NCBI RefSeq assembly: GCF_014489075.1
Contig: NZ_JACTGR010000004.1
Location: forward strand, 186,001 to 250,000
Length of the DNA stretch: 64,000 nt
Source of the DNA: Sphingomonas sp. JC676
Lineage (GTDB): Bacteria > Pseudomonadota > Alphaproteobacteria > Sphingomonadales > Sphingomonadaceae
Reading direction: 5' to 3'
The position numbers were made by a program, and so were the translations under genes. Of this stretch, positions 55,531-64,000 are shown piece by piece. Within the stretch, counting starts at the first letter, position 1, and every line of letters begins with the position of its first letter. Under the pieces are notes generated by a model that did not search any database, had not been told where the DNA came from, and saw only the letters and a list, made by a program, of their open reading frames with translations.

Positions 55531-56013
55531 TTATTCGCCTTCTTCAGGCTTTGCATTGAGTTGGATATAATTCTCCAGCCCCATCCGCTCGATCATGTCG
55601 AACTGGCGCTCGAGCGTGTCGACATGCTCTTCTTCGCTATCCAGGATCCGACGGAACAGGTCGCGGCTGACATAGTCGCGCACCGTCTCGCTATGCTGGA
55701 TCGCGTCGCGCAGCACGACGAGCGCCTCCATCTCCAGCGCCAGGTCGGCGCGTAGCGCTTCCTCCACCGTCTCGCCGATGCGCAGGCGGCCGAGCAGCTG
55801 GAAATTGGGCAGGCCTTCGAGGAACAGGATGCGCTCCGACACCATGTCGGCATGCTTCATCTCGTCGATCGATTCGTGGCGTTCGAACTCGGCGAGCTTC
55901 TTGACCCCCCAGTGATCGAACATGCGGTAGTGCAACCAATATTGGTTGATCGCGGTCAGCTCGTTCTTGAGAACCTCGTTGAGATACTCGAGAACTTTTG
56001 CGTCGCCCTTCAT
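55531..56013 (-). CDS. bfr: Bacterioferritin
   Basis: Starting at ATG 56013 the protein is 160 residues and aligns without gaps to the E. coli numbering. Ferroxidase ligands E18, E51, H54, E94, E127 and H130 and the haem-iron ligand M52 are all present. A GTG three codons upstream lacks a ribosome site. It stores iron and protects from Fenton chemistry. The gene is downstream of bfd on the same strand; 89 bases separate them. Confidence 0.95.
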   Translation of the reverse strand: MKGDAKVLEYLNEVLKNELTAINQYWLHYRMFDHWGVKKLAEFERHESIDEMKHADMVSERILFLEGLPNFQLLGRLRIGETVEEALRADLALEMEALVVLRDAIQHSETVRDYVSRDLFRRILDSEEEHVDTLERQFDMIERMGLENYIQLNAKPEEGE

Positions 56014-56102
56014 CGCCTGCACCCCTGTAAAGAAGGGGCTATTCTAGCGGTAAAAGAACGCCACGAAAACCGCAGAAATCCGCGGTTTTCTAATTGCGAA
56101 TG

Positions 56103-56273
56103 TCACGCAGCCGCGCGTTCGTCGGCGATGATTTCGCGTGCGAAGGGAACGCACTGGCCGCACTTGGCCGCCTTTCCGAGCGCACGATAGGCCTGGCAGG
56201 CGCTGGTCGCCCCAGCACGCGCAGCTCCGCGCACTTCCCGCTCCCGAATTGCATTGCAAACGCAGACGACCAT
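56103..56273 (-). CDS. bfd: Bacterioferritin-associated ferredoxin
   Basis: A 56-residue [2Fe-2S] protein with cysteines C4, C6, C38 and C41 in the BFD pattern (MVVCVCNAI...KCGQC). It passes electrons to bacterioferritin to release stored iron under starvation. ATG 56273 follows GAGGAA. A Fur-box-like dyad lies 37-53 bases upstream. Confidence 0.95.
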   Translation of the reverse strand: MVVCVCNAIREREVRGAARAGATSACQAYRALGKAAKCGQCVPFAREIIADERAAA

Positions 56274-56309
56274 TGCTTCCTCACGCTCTCTGGAAGCGGA
56301 TGTACGGTT

Positions 56310-56327
56310 ATTGAGACTGATTCGCAA
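56310..56327 (-). promoter_or_regulatory. Fur-box-like site upstream of bfd
   Basis: On the minus strand TTGCGAATCAGTCTCAAT is an imperfect dyad (six of eight positions symmetric) resembling the TGCGAAT-x-TCTCA form of Fur sites. Iron starvation would then induce bfd. Confidence 0.55.
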
Positions 56328-56330
56328 GGG

Positions 56331-56351
56331 TAATGCGAGGCGTTCGCATTA
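56331..56351. promoter_or_regulatory. Second perfect inverted repeat upstream of bfd
   Basis: TAATGCGA and TCGCATTA are perfect inverted copies around GGCGT. They start three bases beyond the Fur-like site and end on the stop codon of the DUF418 gene. Could be a second iron-responsive operator (Fur or Irr type). Confidence 0.45.
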
Positions 56352-57602
56352 GGTATTTTCCGCGCCGCCGCGAAGCGGCTGGAGCCGCCCGCGGGCGAGG
56401 CTGCGCCACAACCATTCGAACGGCCCATAGCGGAACCGGGCGAGCCAGGGCTTCGACCAGAGCAGGATCAGCACCCAAACGGCTACTACGACCAGATAGA
56501 GCTGCCAGCGTGACAGATATCCGAACCAGCCCAGGCCATAGCCGTTGAACAAGGTCGAGCATATCAGGCTGGTCGCCAAATAATTGGTGAACGCCATCCG
56601 GCCGGCGGCGGCGAGGCGCGCGGTGAGCGCGCCGCCCGATCTGACCAGCAGGAGGATCAGGCAAATCCAGCCGGCGATCATCAGCGGGCGTATCGGCGTG
56701 GCGAGCGCCATCACCGCGAGCGTGACCGCGAACAGGCCGAAATCGGCATGTACGACATAAGCGGCGAGCGCGATGTAGGCGGGCAGCGCGATGCCCCAGC
56801 AGACGAGCAGCCAGCGCAGATAGCGGCGGCGCTCCCATGCCCCGGTGAGCATGCCGGTGCGGAACGCGACCATGCCGAACAGCATGTACGCCAGCGTCTC
56901 GCAGCCATAGAGGCCGAGGATCACCAGCGGGCTGTAGGCCATCTCGGCGAAGCGCTCGCGGACGATTCCGCCATAGCCGCCGCGATAGAGTGCGAGCTCG
57001 CGCGCGATGTCGGCGGGAGCGGGGATGCCGAAGCCCGAGACCAGATCGTGGAGCTGCCGGGCATTGTCCGCCGTCTCGGCCGCGTTCGCGGCGGGCTGCT
57101 GGACGTCGAGCACCATCATCGGCAGCGCGGTAAAGACCAGCGTGTTGGCGAGGACGAGCATCACCGCGAGGGGCAGCATCTGCGTGGGGCGCATTCCTCT
57201 CAGCGTGAAGGCGAGCATGCCGACAAGGGCGTAGTGCGCCAATATGTCGCCGCGCCACACCAGCCACAGATGTGCGAGCCCGAAGCCGAGCAGCCAGCCC
57301 ATCCGCGCGAAATGAACCTTTACCGGATTCCTTCCGTTCGCCTCGGCGCGCTCGATCACCAGCAGCATCGACGCGCCGAACAGGAACGAGAAGAGCCCGC
57401 GCATCTTGCCGTCGAACAGCACGAAGTTGATCAGATAGACGGCCAGATCGGCGCCGTGCGCGCCGCCATAGGCACGCGGATTCATATAAGCCGCCTCGGG
57501 CATGCTGAAACTGACGATGTTGAGCAGCAAGATGCCTAGCACCGCAACGCCGCGGACAATGTCGAGCGACTGGACGCGCGTCGATGCGCCAAGGGCGGTC
57601 AT
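56349..57602 (-). CDS. DUF418 membrane protein
   Basis: A 417-residue protein with about ten membrane helices. ATG 57602 gives MTALGASTRVQSLDIVRGVAVLGILLLNI, the family's N-terminus (RGxAxLGI), and the C-terminal DUF418 part carries GRMAFTNYLATSLICSTLFNGYGLGWFG. Members resemble acyltransferase or heparan-acetyltransferase membrane folds; the biochemical function is unknown. The gene ends at the iron operator of bfd. Confidence 0.9.
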   Translation of the reverse strand: MTALGASTRVQSLDIVRGVAVLGILLLNIVSFSMPEAAYMNPRAYGGAHGADLAVYLINFVLFDGKMRGLFSFLFGASMLLVIERAEANGRNPVKVHFARMGWLLGFGLAHLWLVWRGDILAHYALVGMLAFTLRGMRPTQMLPLAVMLVLANTLVFTALPMMVLDVQQPAANAAETADNARQLHDLVSGFGIPAPADIARELALYRGGYGGIVRERFAEMAYSPLVILGLYGCETLAYMLFGMVAFRTGMLTGAWERRRYLRWLLVCWGIALPAYIALAAYVVHADFGLFAVTLAVMALATPIRPLMIAGWICLILLLVRSGGALTARLAAAGRMAFTNYLATSLICSTLFNGYGLGWFGYLSRWQLYLVVVAVWVLILLWSKPWLARFRYGPFEWLWRSLARGRLQPLRGGAENT

Positions 57603-57669
57603 TCTGCGCCGCACCGCGGGCGCTGCTCTGTCACGCGTGTCACGGAAACCCCTCCCTGTTGGGAGAAGG

Positions 57670-58347
57670 TTACAGCCAGGTCGTGATCTCCTCCAGCGAC
57701 TTCTTGGCCAGCGCATGGACCGGGACGGTGGCGTTCTGCGCGGCATGGCCGGCGACGATCAGCATCAGCGGCCTTTCATAAGCCGGGCGGCGGCACACGC
57801 GATTGAGGAAGGCCATTGGCGCGGGGGTGTGCACCAGGGTGGCGATGCCGGCCTTGTGGAGCGCCGCGAGCAGCAGGCCGCAGGCGATACCGACGCTTTC
57901 GGTGACATGATAGTTTTGCTGCGTGTCATCGTCGGGCAACTCGCCCGCCGGGCGCTCGGCGAAGGCGACGATCAGCCAGGGCGCGACTTCGAGATAAGGC
58001 TTGTTTGCATCGGTGCCGAGCGGCCACACCGCCTCGAGCCATTGGCGGCCCGCCTTCCCGCCGTAGAAAGCGCGCTCCTCCTCTTCCACGGCCACGCGGA
58101 TCGTCGCCTTGGCCTCGGGCGAGGCGATGGCGCAGAAATGCCAGGGCTGGCGATTGGCGCCGTTGGGCGCCGATCCGGCGGCGAGCAGCGCCGACTCGAT
58201 CACTTCGCGCGGAACCGGGGCGTCGCTGAAAGCGCGGCAGCTCCGGCGCGAACGCATCACCTCGTAAAAGGCGCGTGCGCGCTCGATCCGCTCCGCGTCG
58301 GCGAGGTCAGGATATGGGTCCCAAGGCACTGCGTCATGCTGTGGCAT
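57670..58347 (-). CDS. Nitroreductase family flavoprotein
   Basis: A 225-residue protein. FMN-binding RRSCRAFSDAPVP (about 33-45), GSAPNGANRQPWHFCAI, and SVGIACGLLLAALHKAGI with TPAPMAFLNRVCRRP match the nitroreductase fold of the iodotyrosine deiodinase/BluB-like side. Substrate unknown. The BluB possibility (making the B12 lower ligand) is worth noting given the btu operon but lacks support from its motif. Confidence 0.85.
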   Translation of the reverse strand: MPQHDAVPWDPYPDLADAERIERARAFYEVMRSRRSCRAFSDAPVPREVIESALLAAGSAPNGANRQPWHFCAIASPEAKATIRVAVEEEERAFYGGKAGRQWLEAVWPLGTDANKPYLEVAPWLIVAFAERPAGELPDDDTQQNYHVTESVGIACGLLLAALHKAGIATLVHTPAPMAFLNRVCRRPAYERPLMLIVAGHAAQNATVPVHALAKKSLEEITTWL

Positions 58348-58412
58348 ATTCGTCCTATGCCTGCATCGCATAGGTCCATAGTGGATTATACCTAGCGTTT
58401 ATGCGTAGTGCC

Positions 58413-58814
58413 TTAGCGGTTCTCCTTGCGAATCATCAGCTTGAGACCTGACCAAATTTCATCCACCGCGCACACCTTGATGTCTACAAGACCCGTCGGA
58501 AGTGCCACATCGCGCACGACATTCTCGGTGATGTCGGTCTCCACCCGCGCCGCTTTCTTGGGCCAGGAGACCCAGATGAAGCCGTTGGTGGCGAGCAGCG
58601 GACGGAGCGCAGCGAGCTCGCGTTCGAGATGCGCGCGCTCGGTGACGAAAAGATGGGCGCCCTGGAGGCCGTCGGAAGCAGCGGGCTGTTCGTCGACCTC
58701 GGCATCGGCGATCTCGTCGCGAACGCTGGCGGGCATGTTGTGGAACCACACGCGCATGCCGCGCTTGAGCCCGAGCTTGTCGGCGAGCGGCGTACCCGAA
58801 TAGCCTGCGGTCAT
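58413..58814 (-). CDS. DUF3052 family protein
   Basis: A 133-residue protein from ATG 58814 (GGGAGA upstream): TAGYSGTPLADKLGLKRGMRVWFHNMP, then a Rossmann-like core and GFIWVSWPKKAARVETDITENVVRDVALPTGLVDIKVCAVDE. These are the hallmarks of DUF3052. Function unknown. Confidence 0.85.
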   Translation of the reverse strand: MTAGYSGTPLADKLGLKRGMRVWFHNMPASVRDEIADAEVDEQPAASDGLQGAHLFVTERAHLERELAALRPLLATNGFIWVSWPKKAARVETDITENVVRDVALPTGLVDIKVCAVDEIWSGLKLMIRKENR

Positions 58815-58898
58815 GGCGGTCTCCCTGCTGCAGAGTAACGCATGCGCCGCGCATCGACTAGCATGGCGAACGAGTCGCAGAATCCAGGAGAAACCGAA

Positions 58899-59225
58899 AT
58901 GTTCGCCAGCACCTTGATCGCGGTCATGTTGGCGAGCGCGCCGACGCAGATGGTGCAGTGCGTGGAGGTGCCGGCGGGCATGACCGCGGCGAGTATCGAG
59001 GCGCGCGGAGAGGCGTGGTTCGTGCGAGGAACGCCGATGACGCTCGGCAAGCGGCGCTACGTCAAATCCGGCTCCGTGCGCGGGATGTCGCCGGTCGAGG
59101 TGGAGGCGTTCGCGCGCTTCGGCGCGGCGACGGTCTTTGCCGGGACGGGCGGTGCCAGGCGCGACACGGTGTATGTGCTGGCGGACATTCGCGACTGCAC
59201 GTTCCAGGCGTATCGGGCGAAATAG
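58899..59225 (+). CDS. Small exported protein of unknown function
   Basis: A 108-residue protein from ATG 58899 with AGGAGA upstream. The first 18 residues form a signal-like sequence (FASTLIAVMLASAPTQM). Two cysteines (C22 and one near 101) may form a disulfide. Short beta-strand-like segments follow (RYVKSGSVRGMSPVEVEAF). I do not recognise it. Confidence 0.62.
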   Translation: MFASTLIAVMLASAPTQMVQCVEVPAGMTAASIEARGEAWFVRGTPMTLGKRRYVKSGSVRGMSPVEVEAFARFGAATVFAGTGGARRDTVYVLADIRDCTFQAYRAK

Positions 59226-59312
59226 GGGGAGGGGCACTGCGGTTGAGGCTGCGGGCCGGAATGGCCGCTAACGACCCAATTGCGGACTCCAACTGATGCC
59301 CTTTTACCCACC

Positions 59313-59421
59313 CGTCACCCCGGCCTTGTGCCGGGGTCCCCCCATCCGCGAGAGAACCGCTAGAGCCTCGAGTGTCTCACGAAGTCGCGCAGCGGGCCCC
59401 GGCACAAGGCCGGGGTGACGG
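59313..59421. repeat. Dispersed inverted repeat, type A, copy 4
   Basis: CGTCACCCCGGCCTTGTGCCGGGG on the left and CCCCGGCACAAGGCCGGGGTGACG on the right face each other about 60 bases apart; each has an internal palindrome. It fills most of the 250-base gap before the purL stop, which otherwise shows nothing. Confidence 0.7.
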
Positions 59422-59476
59422 TGGAAGGCTATGTCCGCTCCCAATCAAAAGCGGACGGTCGACCTCCCCGCCGAGC

Positions 59477-61696
<2,220 letters not shown>

Positions 61697-61713
61697 GAGG
61701 CGAGCCCTTAGCG

Positions 61714-61736
61714 GGGGTGACGCGCTTCGTCACCCC
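61714..61736. repeat. Short palindrome upstream of purL
   Basis: GGGGTGACG and CGTCACCCC are perfect inverted copies around CGCTT, 18 bases before the purL start. The arms share the GGGGTGACG core of type A repeats, so it is a single degenerate unit rather than a dedicated operator. Confidence 0.5.
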
Positions 61737-61817
61737 GGCGCGTGCCGTGTTTGCGCGTCGCGGGCGTTGGGATAGGATCGCGCCGGCCGGGCGGGGGCGC
61801 CACCAAGGGAGAGCCAC

Positions 61818-62966
61818 ATGGCCGGACTTCTCACTCTCGCAAGGCGTGTCGCGGCTTGCGTCGCCGTCATGATGGTCGCGATGCTGGCGGACCCGGTCGT
61901 CGCACGCGCAGCGCCCGGGGACGTCGTGTCGTCAATGCCGATCGGCGGAGCGCCGGATGGCTCCGCAGCGTACCGCATCCGCTATCGCTCCACCGACAAG
62001 GACGGGCGGGCGATCATTGTCAGCGGCGCGGTGATCGTGCCGATCGGGACGGGGCCGGCGGGCGGACGCCCGGTGGTGGTCTGGGCGCACGGCGCCTCGG
62101 GCATTGCCGAGGGCTGCGGGCTTTCCGACAAGCCGGGGCTGTACAATCAGATCGCTGGGCTGAACGCACTGCTGGCGGCGGGCTATGTCGTCGTCGCGCC
62201 GGACTATCAGGGACTCGGCACTCCGGGACCGCATCCGTTCCTGGTCGGCGCAGCGAGCGCGCACAGCGTGCTTGATTCGGTGCGCGCGGTGCGGAGCATG
62301 TCAGTGGCGCGGGCGTCGAACCGATATGCGCTATGGGGCGAATCGCAGGGGGCCTATTCGGTGCTGTGGGCAGGCAAGCTGGCGGCGCGCTATGCGCCCG
62401 AGCTGCGGCTGGCCGGTGTCGCGGCGGCCGCGCCCCCGACCGATCTCAAGGCGAACCTCACCGGCGGCACCAATGCCGCCGTGCGCGCCTTCCTCACCGC
62501 TTATGCCGCCGAAAGCTGGTCCAAGGTCTACGGCGTTCCGCTGACCAGCGTGGTCAAGCCCGCCACCGCCAAGCTGATCGGGGCCATCGCGCGCAACTGC
62601 GTGACGCTGGACGGGTTCGCGCTGCGCACCAAGATCGGCATGATGCGGCTGGCCTATCAATTGCGGAAGGTGGATCTCGCCGCGTCGCCGCGCTGGGCGG
62701 CATTGATGCAACAGAATTCGGTGACGCCCTCGGGGCTCACCATGCCGCTCTTCATCGCGCAAGGATCGGCCGATGCGATTGTCGCGCCGGCGGTGACCCG
62801 CGCGTTCGTCGACCGGCTGTGCACGCGCGGCGCTGCGCTGCGTTTCCTGCCGATCGAGAAAGGCGATCACGTCTCCGTTGGCAAGCGAGCGTCGGCGGAA
62901 GTCGTGGATTGGCTGGCTGATCGCTTTGCTGGCAGACCGGCACCGGTCGATTGCGGGCGGATCTAA
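61818..62966 (+). CDS. Secreted lipase-like alpha/beta hydrolase
   Basis: A 382-residue protein of the secretory lipase (LIP) group. The signal peptide is about 1-32 (ending ARA). The nucleophile is S176 in GESQG, with SADAIVAP and GDHVSVG supplying the acid and histidine. The oxyanion-like segment VWAHGASGIAEGC lies near residue 92. Cysteines could form disulfides. It probably cleaves lipid or ester substrates outside the cell. Confidence 0.85.
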   Translation: MAGLLTLARRVAACVAVMMVAMLADPVVARAAPGDVVSSMPIGGAPDGSAAYRIRYRSTDKDGRAIIVSGAVIVPIGTGPAGGRPVVVWAHGASGIAEGCGLSDKPGLYNQIAGLNALLAAGYVVVAPDYQGLGTPGPHPFLVGAASAHSVLDSVRAVRSMSVARASNRYALWGESQGAYSVLWAGKLAARYAPELRLAGVAAAAPPTDLKANLTGGTNAAVRAFLTAYAAESWSKVYGVPLTSVVKPATAKLIGAIARNCVTLDGFALRTKIGMMRLAYQLRKVDLAASPRWAALMQQNSVTPSGLTMPLFIAQGSADAIVAPAVTRAFVDRLCTRGAALRFLPIEKGDHVSVGKRASAEVVDWLADRFAGRPAPVDCGRI

Positions 62967-63000
62967 CACCTGGTTAACCTGCGGGGCCTAAACGGGAATC

Positions 63001-63393
63001 ATGGCTGCGCATCAATGGATCGAGGCGTTTCAGGAACGCCAATTGGGCACGGGCGACGTCGCGCCGCTCGCCGCGTCCTGGGAATGCGATCTTGCGAATG
63101 ACGGCCTGCGCTGGGCGCCCGGCGTGTTCGAGCTGTTCGGCCTGCCCCTGGGCGCCCGGCTCGACCGGCGCGAGATCGTCGAGATGTATGTCGGCGAATC
63201 GCGGGTGCTGCTCGATAGGCTGCGCGCCGATGCGATCGCGACCTGCGGCAGCTTCACCTTCGACGCGCAGATCCGGCGGATCGACGGCGAGCTGCGCTGG
63301 ATGCGGCTGACCGCCGACGTGCTGGCGCAGAATGGCCGAGCGGTCCGGCTCTACGGCACCAAGCAGGATATCACCGCCGAGATCGCGCGCTAA
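63001..63393 (+). CDS. Single PAS domain protein
   Basis: A 130-residue protein that is nearly all PAS domain: WECDLANDGLRWAPGVFELFGLPLGARL, then FDAQIRRIDGELRWMRLTADV and the ending RLYGTKQDITAEIAR. It lacks any output domain. It could be a free sensor module or an adaptor. It follows the lipase gene by 34 bases. Confidence 0.82.
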   Translation: MAAHQWIEAFQERQLGTGDVAPLAASWECDLANDGLRWAPGVFELFGLPLGARLDRREIVEMYVGESRVLLDRLRADAIATCGSFTFDAQIRRIDGELRWMRLTADVLAQNGRAVRLYGTKQDITAEIAR

Positions 63394-63433
63394 CCGACCC
63401 TCCGTCGCGCGGCGGAGCTTGCCGGGAGGAGGA

Positions 63434-63715
63434 TCAGGGGGTCGTGGGCGGCACGACGTTGATGCGCTTGGACAAAGCCTTGTCCTGATCTTCGTCGTTC
63501 AGCCGATTGAATTCCGCCCATTCCGTCTTGGTCAGGCAGAAGCGCTTGGCCATCATCGACCCTGTCGGGATGATGCCACGGCAGATTTTCTTTTCCTTGA
63601 CCGGCTGCGCCGGCGCGGCAGCGCTCGCGGGTGTGACCGTAGCAGTGTCCTGCGCCTCGGCAGTGGACGCGATCAGAAATCCTGCGGTAATGGCTGCAAG
63701 TAAAGGCGATGACAT
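63434..63715 (-). CDS. Small exported protein of unknown function
   Basis: A 93-residue protein from ATG 63715. A signal peptide (SSPLLAAITAGFLIASTAEAQ) and a low-complexity Ala/Thr/Pro stretch precede a compact C-terminal domain with two cysteines (KICRGIIPTGSMMAKRFCLTKTEW). Similar short proteins recur in sphingomonads without known function. Confidence 0.65.
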   Translation of the reverse strand: MSSPLLAAITAGFLIASTAEAQDTATVTPASAAAPAQPVKEKKICRGIIPTGSMMAKRFCLTKTEWAEFNRLNDEDQDKALSKRINVVPPTTP

Positions 63716-63819
63716 AAGATTTCGACTCCCCGTTCGCAGAACGTGGCATGGTAGCATCGTCCTCGCAGTTGGGAAGTTACTTGTTTGTCCCAAGTTGGAA
63801 GCATCGCCGGACCGCGTTT

Positions 63820-64000
63820 TTAGAGGATCTCACGCACTTTTTCCGGCGGCCGACCCAGCCGCACGCCCTTTTCGGTCTCGACCAGCGGGCGTTCTATCAG
63901 GATTGGATCGGCTGCCATCGCGTCGAGGATCGCATCGTCGGACGCGTCCTTCAGCGCCTTGGCCCCATCCTCGGCTTTGCGCAGCCCCTCGCGCGGGGTG
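63820..64000 (-). CDS. ArsC-family arsenate reductase (glutaredoxin), 5' end cut off
   Basis: The final 59 residues of a reverse-strand frame that starts beyond the right edge. The ending IERPLVETEKGVRLGRPPEKVREIL is the conserved C-terminus of the glutaredoxin-linked ArsC family, including the RP and RLGRPPEK arsenate-contact segments. The active-site cysteine lies outside the window. It is distinct from the YffB-type protein at 47655-48002. Confidence 0.85.
   Translation of the reverse strand, partial: TPREGLRKAEDGAKALKDASDDAILDAMAADPILIERPLVETEKGVRLGRPPEKVREIL

Overview
The window is GC-rich chromosomal DNA from an alphaproteobacterium, most likely a Sphingomonas-type member of the Sphingomonadales. 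This rests on the style of the protein sequences, the long tails on ribosomal proteins L3 and S5, the dispersed 'CCCCGGC...GCCGGGGTGACG' repeats, and a cobalamin-riboswitch btu operon. I see no prophage, insertion sequence, CRISPR array, rRNA or tRNA gene. The taxonomic call is inference; no marker search could be run.

Region 1 (1-14290) is mostly a minus-strand catabolic and transport block. A cut-off secreted beta-helix protein is followed by valine degradation genes: acyl-CoA dehydrogenase, 3-hydroxyisobutyryl-CoA hydrolase, enoyl-CoA hydratase and 3-hydroxyisobutyrate dehydrogenase. A secreted polysaccharide deacetylase heads this operon. A membrane-anchored AraC-type regulator and a sterol-desaturase-family hydroxylase sit on the plus strand. 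Methylmalonate-semialdehyde dehydrogenase and a RidA protein follow on the minus strand. Further upstream is a complete B12 uptake operon (btuB-btuF-btuC-btuD) behind a cobalamin riboswitch. The juxtaposition makes metabolic sense, because valine breakdown gives propionyl-CoA, whose usual further route needs B12.

Region 2 (14338-16425) holds small accessory genes: GFA-type zinc protein, MAPEG protein, DUF4142 protein and a bactofilin.

Region 3 (16580-36950) is the ribosomal super-cluster: rpsL-rpsG-fusA-tuf, a strong terminator, then rpsJ-rplC-rplD-rplW-rplB-rpsS-rplV-rpsC-rplP-rpmC-rpsQ-rplN-rplX-rplE-rpsN-rpsH-rplF-rplR-rpsE-rpmD-rplO-secY-adk. An inserted SRPBCC gene comes next, then rpsM-rpsK-rpoA-rplQ behind its own promoter. 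Several unusually long, hairpin-bearing gaps (before rpsL, rplC, secY and rpsM) look like control points. S12 carries Arg at codon 88, a position linked to streptomycin resistance.

Region 4 (37051-64000) is a mixed housekeeping and accessory region. It includes prolyl oligopeptidase, two uncharacterised exported proteins, guaA coupled to two DNA-glycosylase-family genes, an orphan PAS/histidine kinase, a decayed 2OG-Fe(II) oxygenase, and an Xre regulator with two paralogous membrane proteins. Next come panB, a YfgM-like protein-bamB-der block, an Hpt protein, and bfd/bfr with candidate Fur sites. The window ends with a DUF418 protein, nitroreductase, purL, a secreted lipase-like hydrolase, a PAS protein and a cut-off arsC.

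The best candidates for undescribed biology are the Xre plus twin-membrane-protein operon with its inverted-repeat operator (49147-50310), the structured rpsJ-rplC leader (21582-21853), and the terminator/promoter overlap before secY. Everything beyond recognised families is inference from sequence reading alone.
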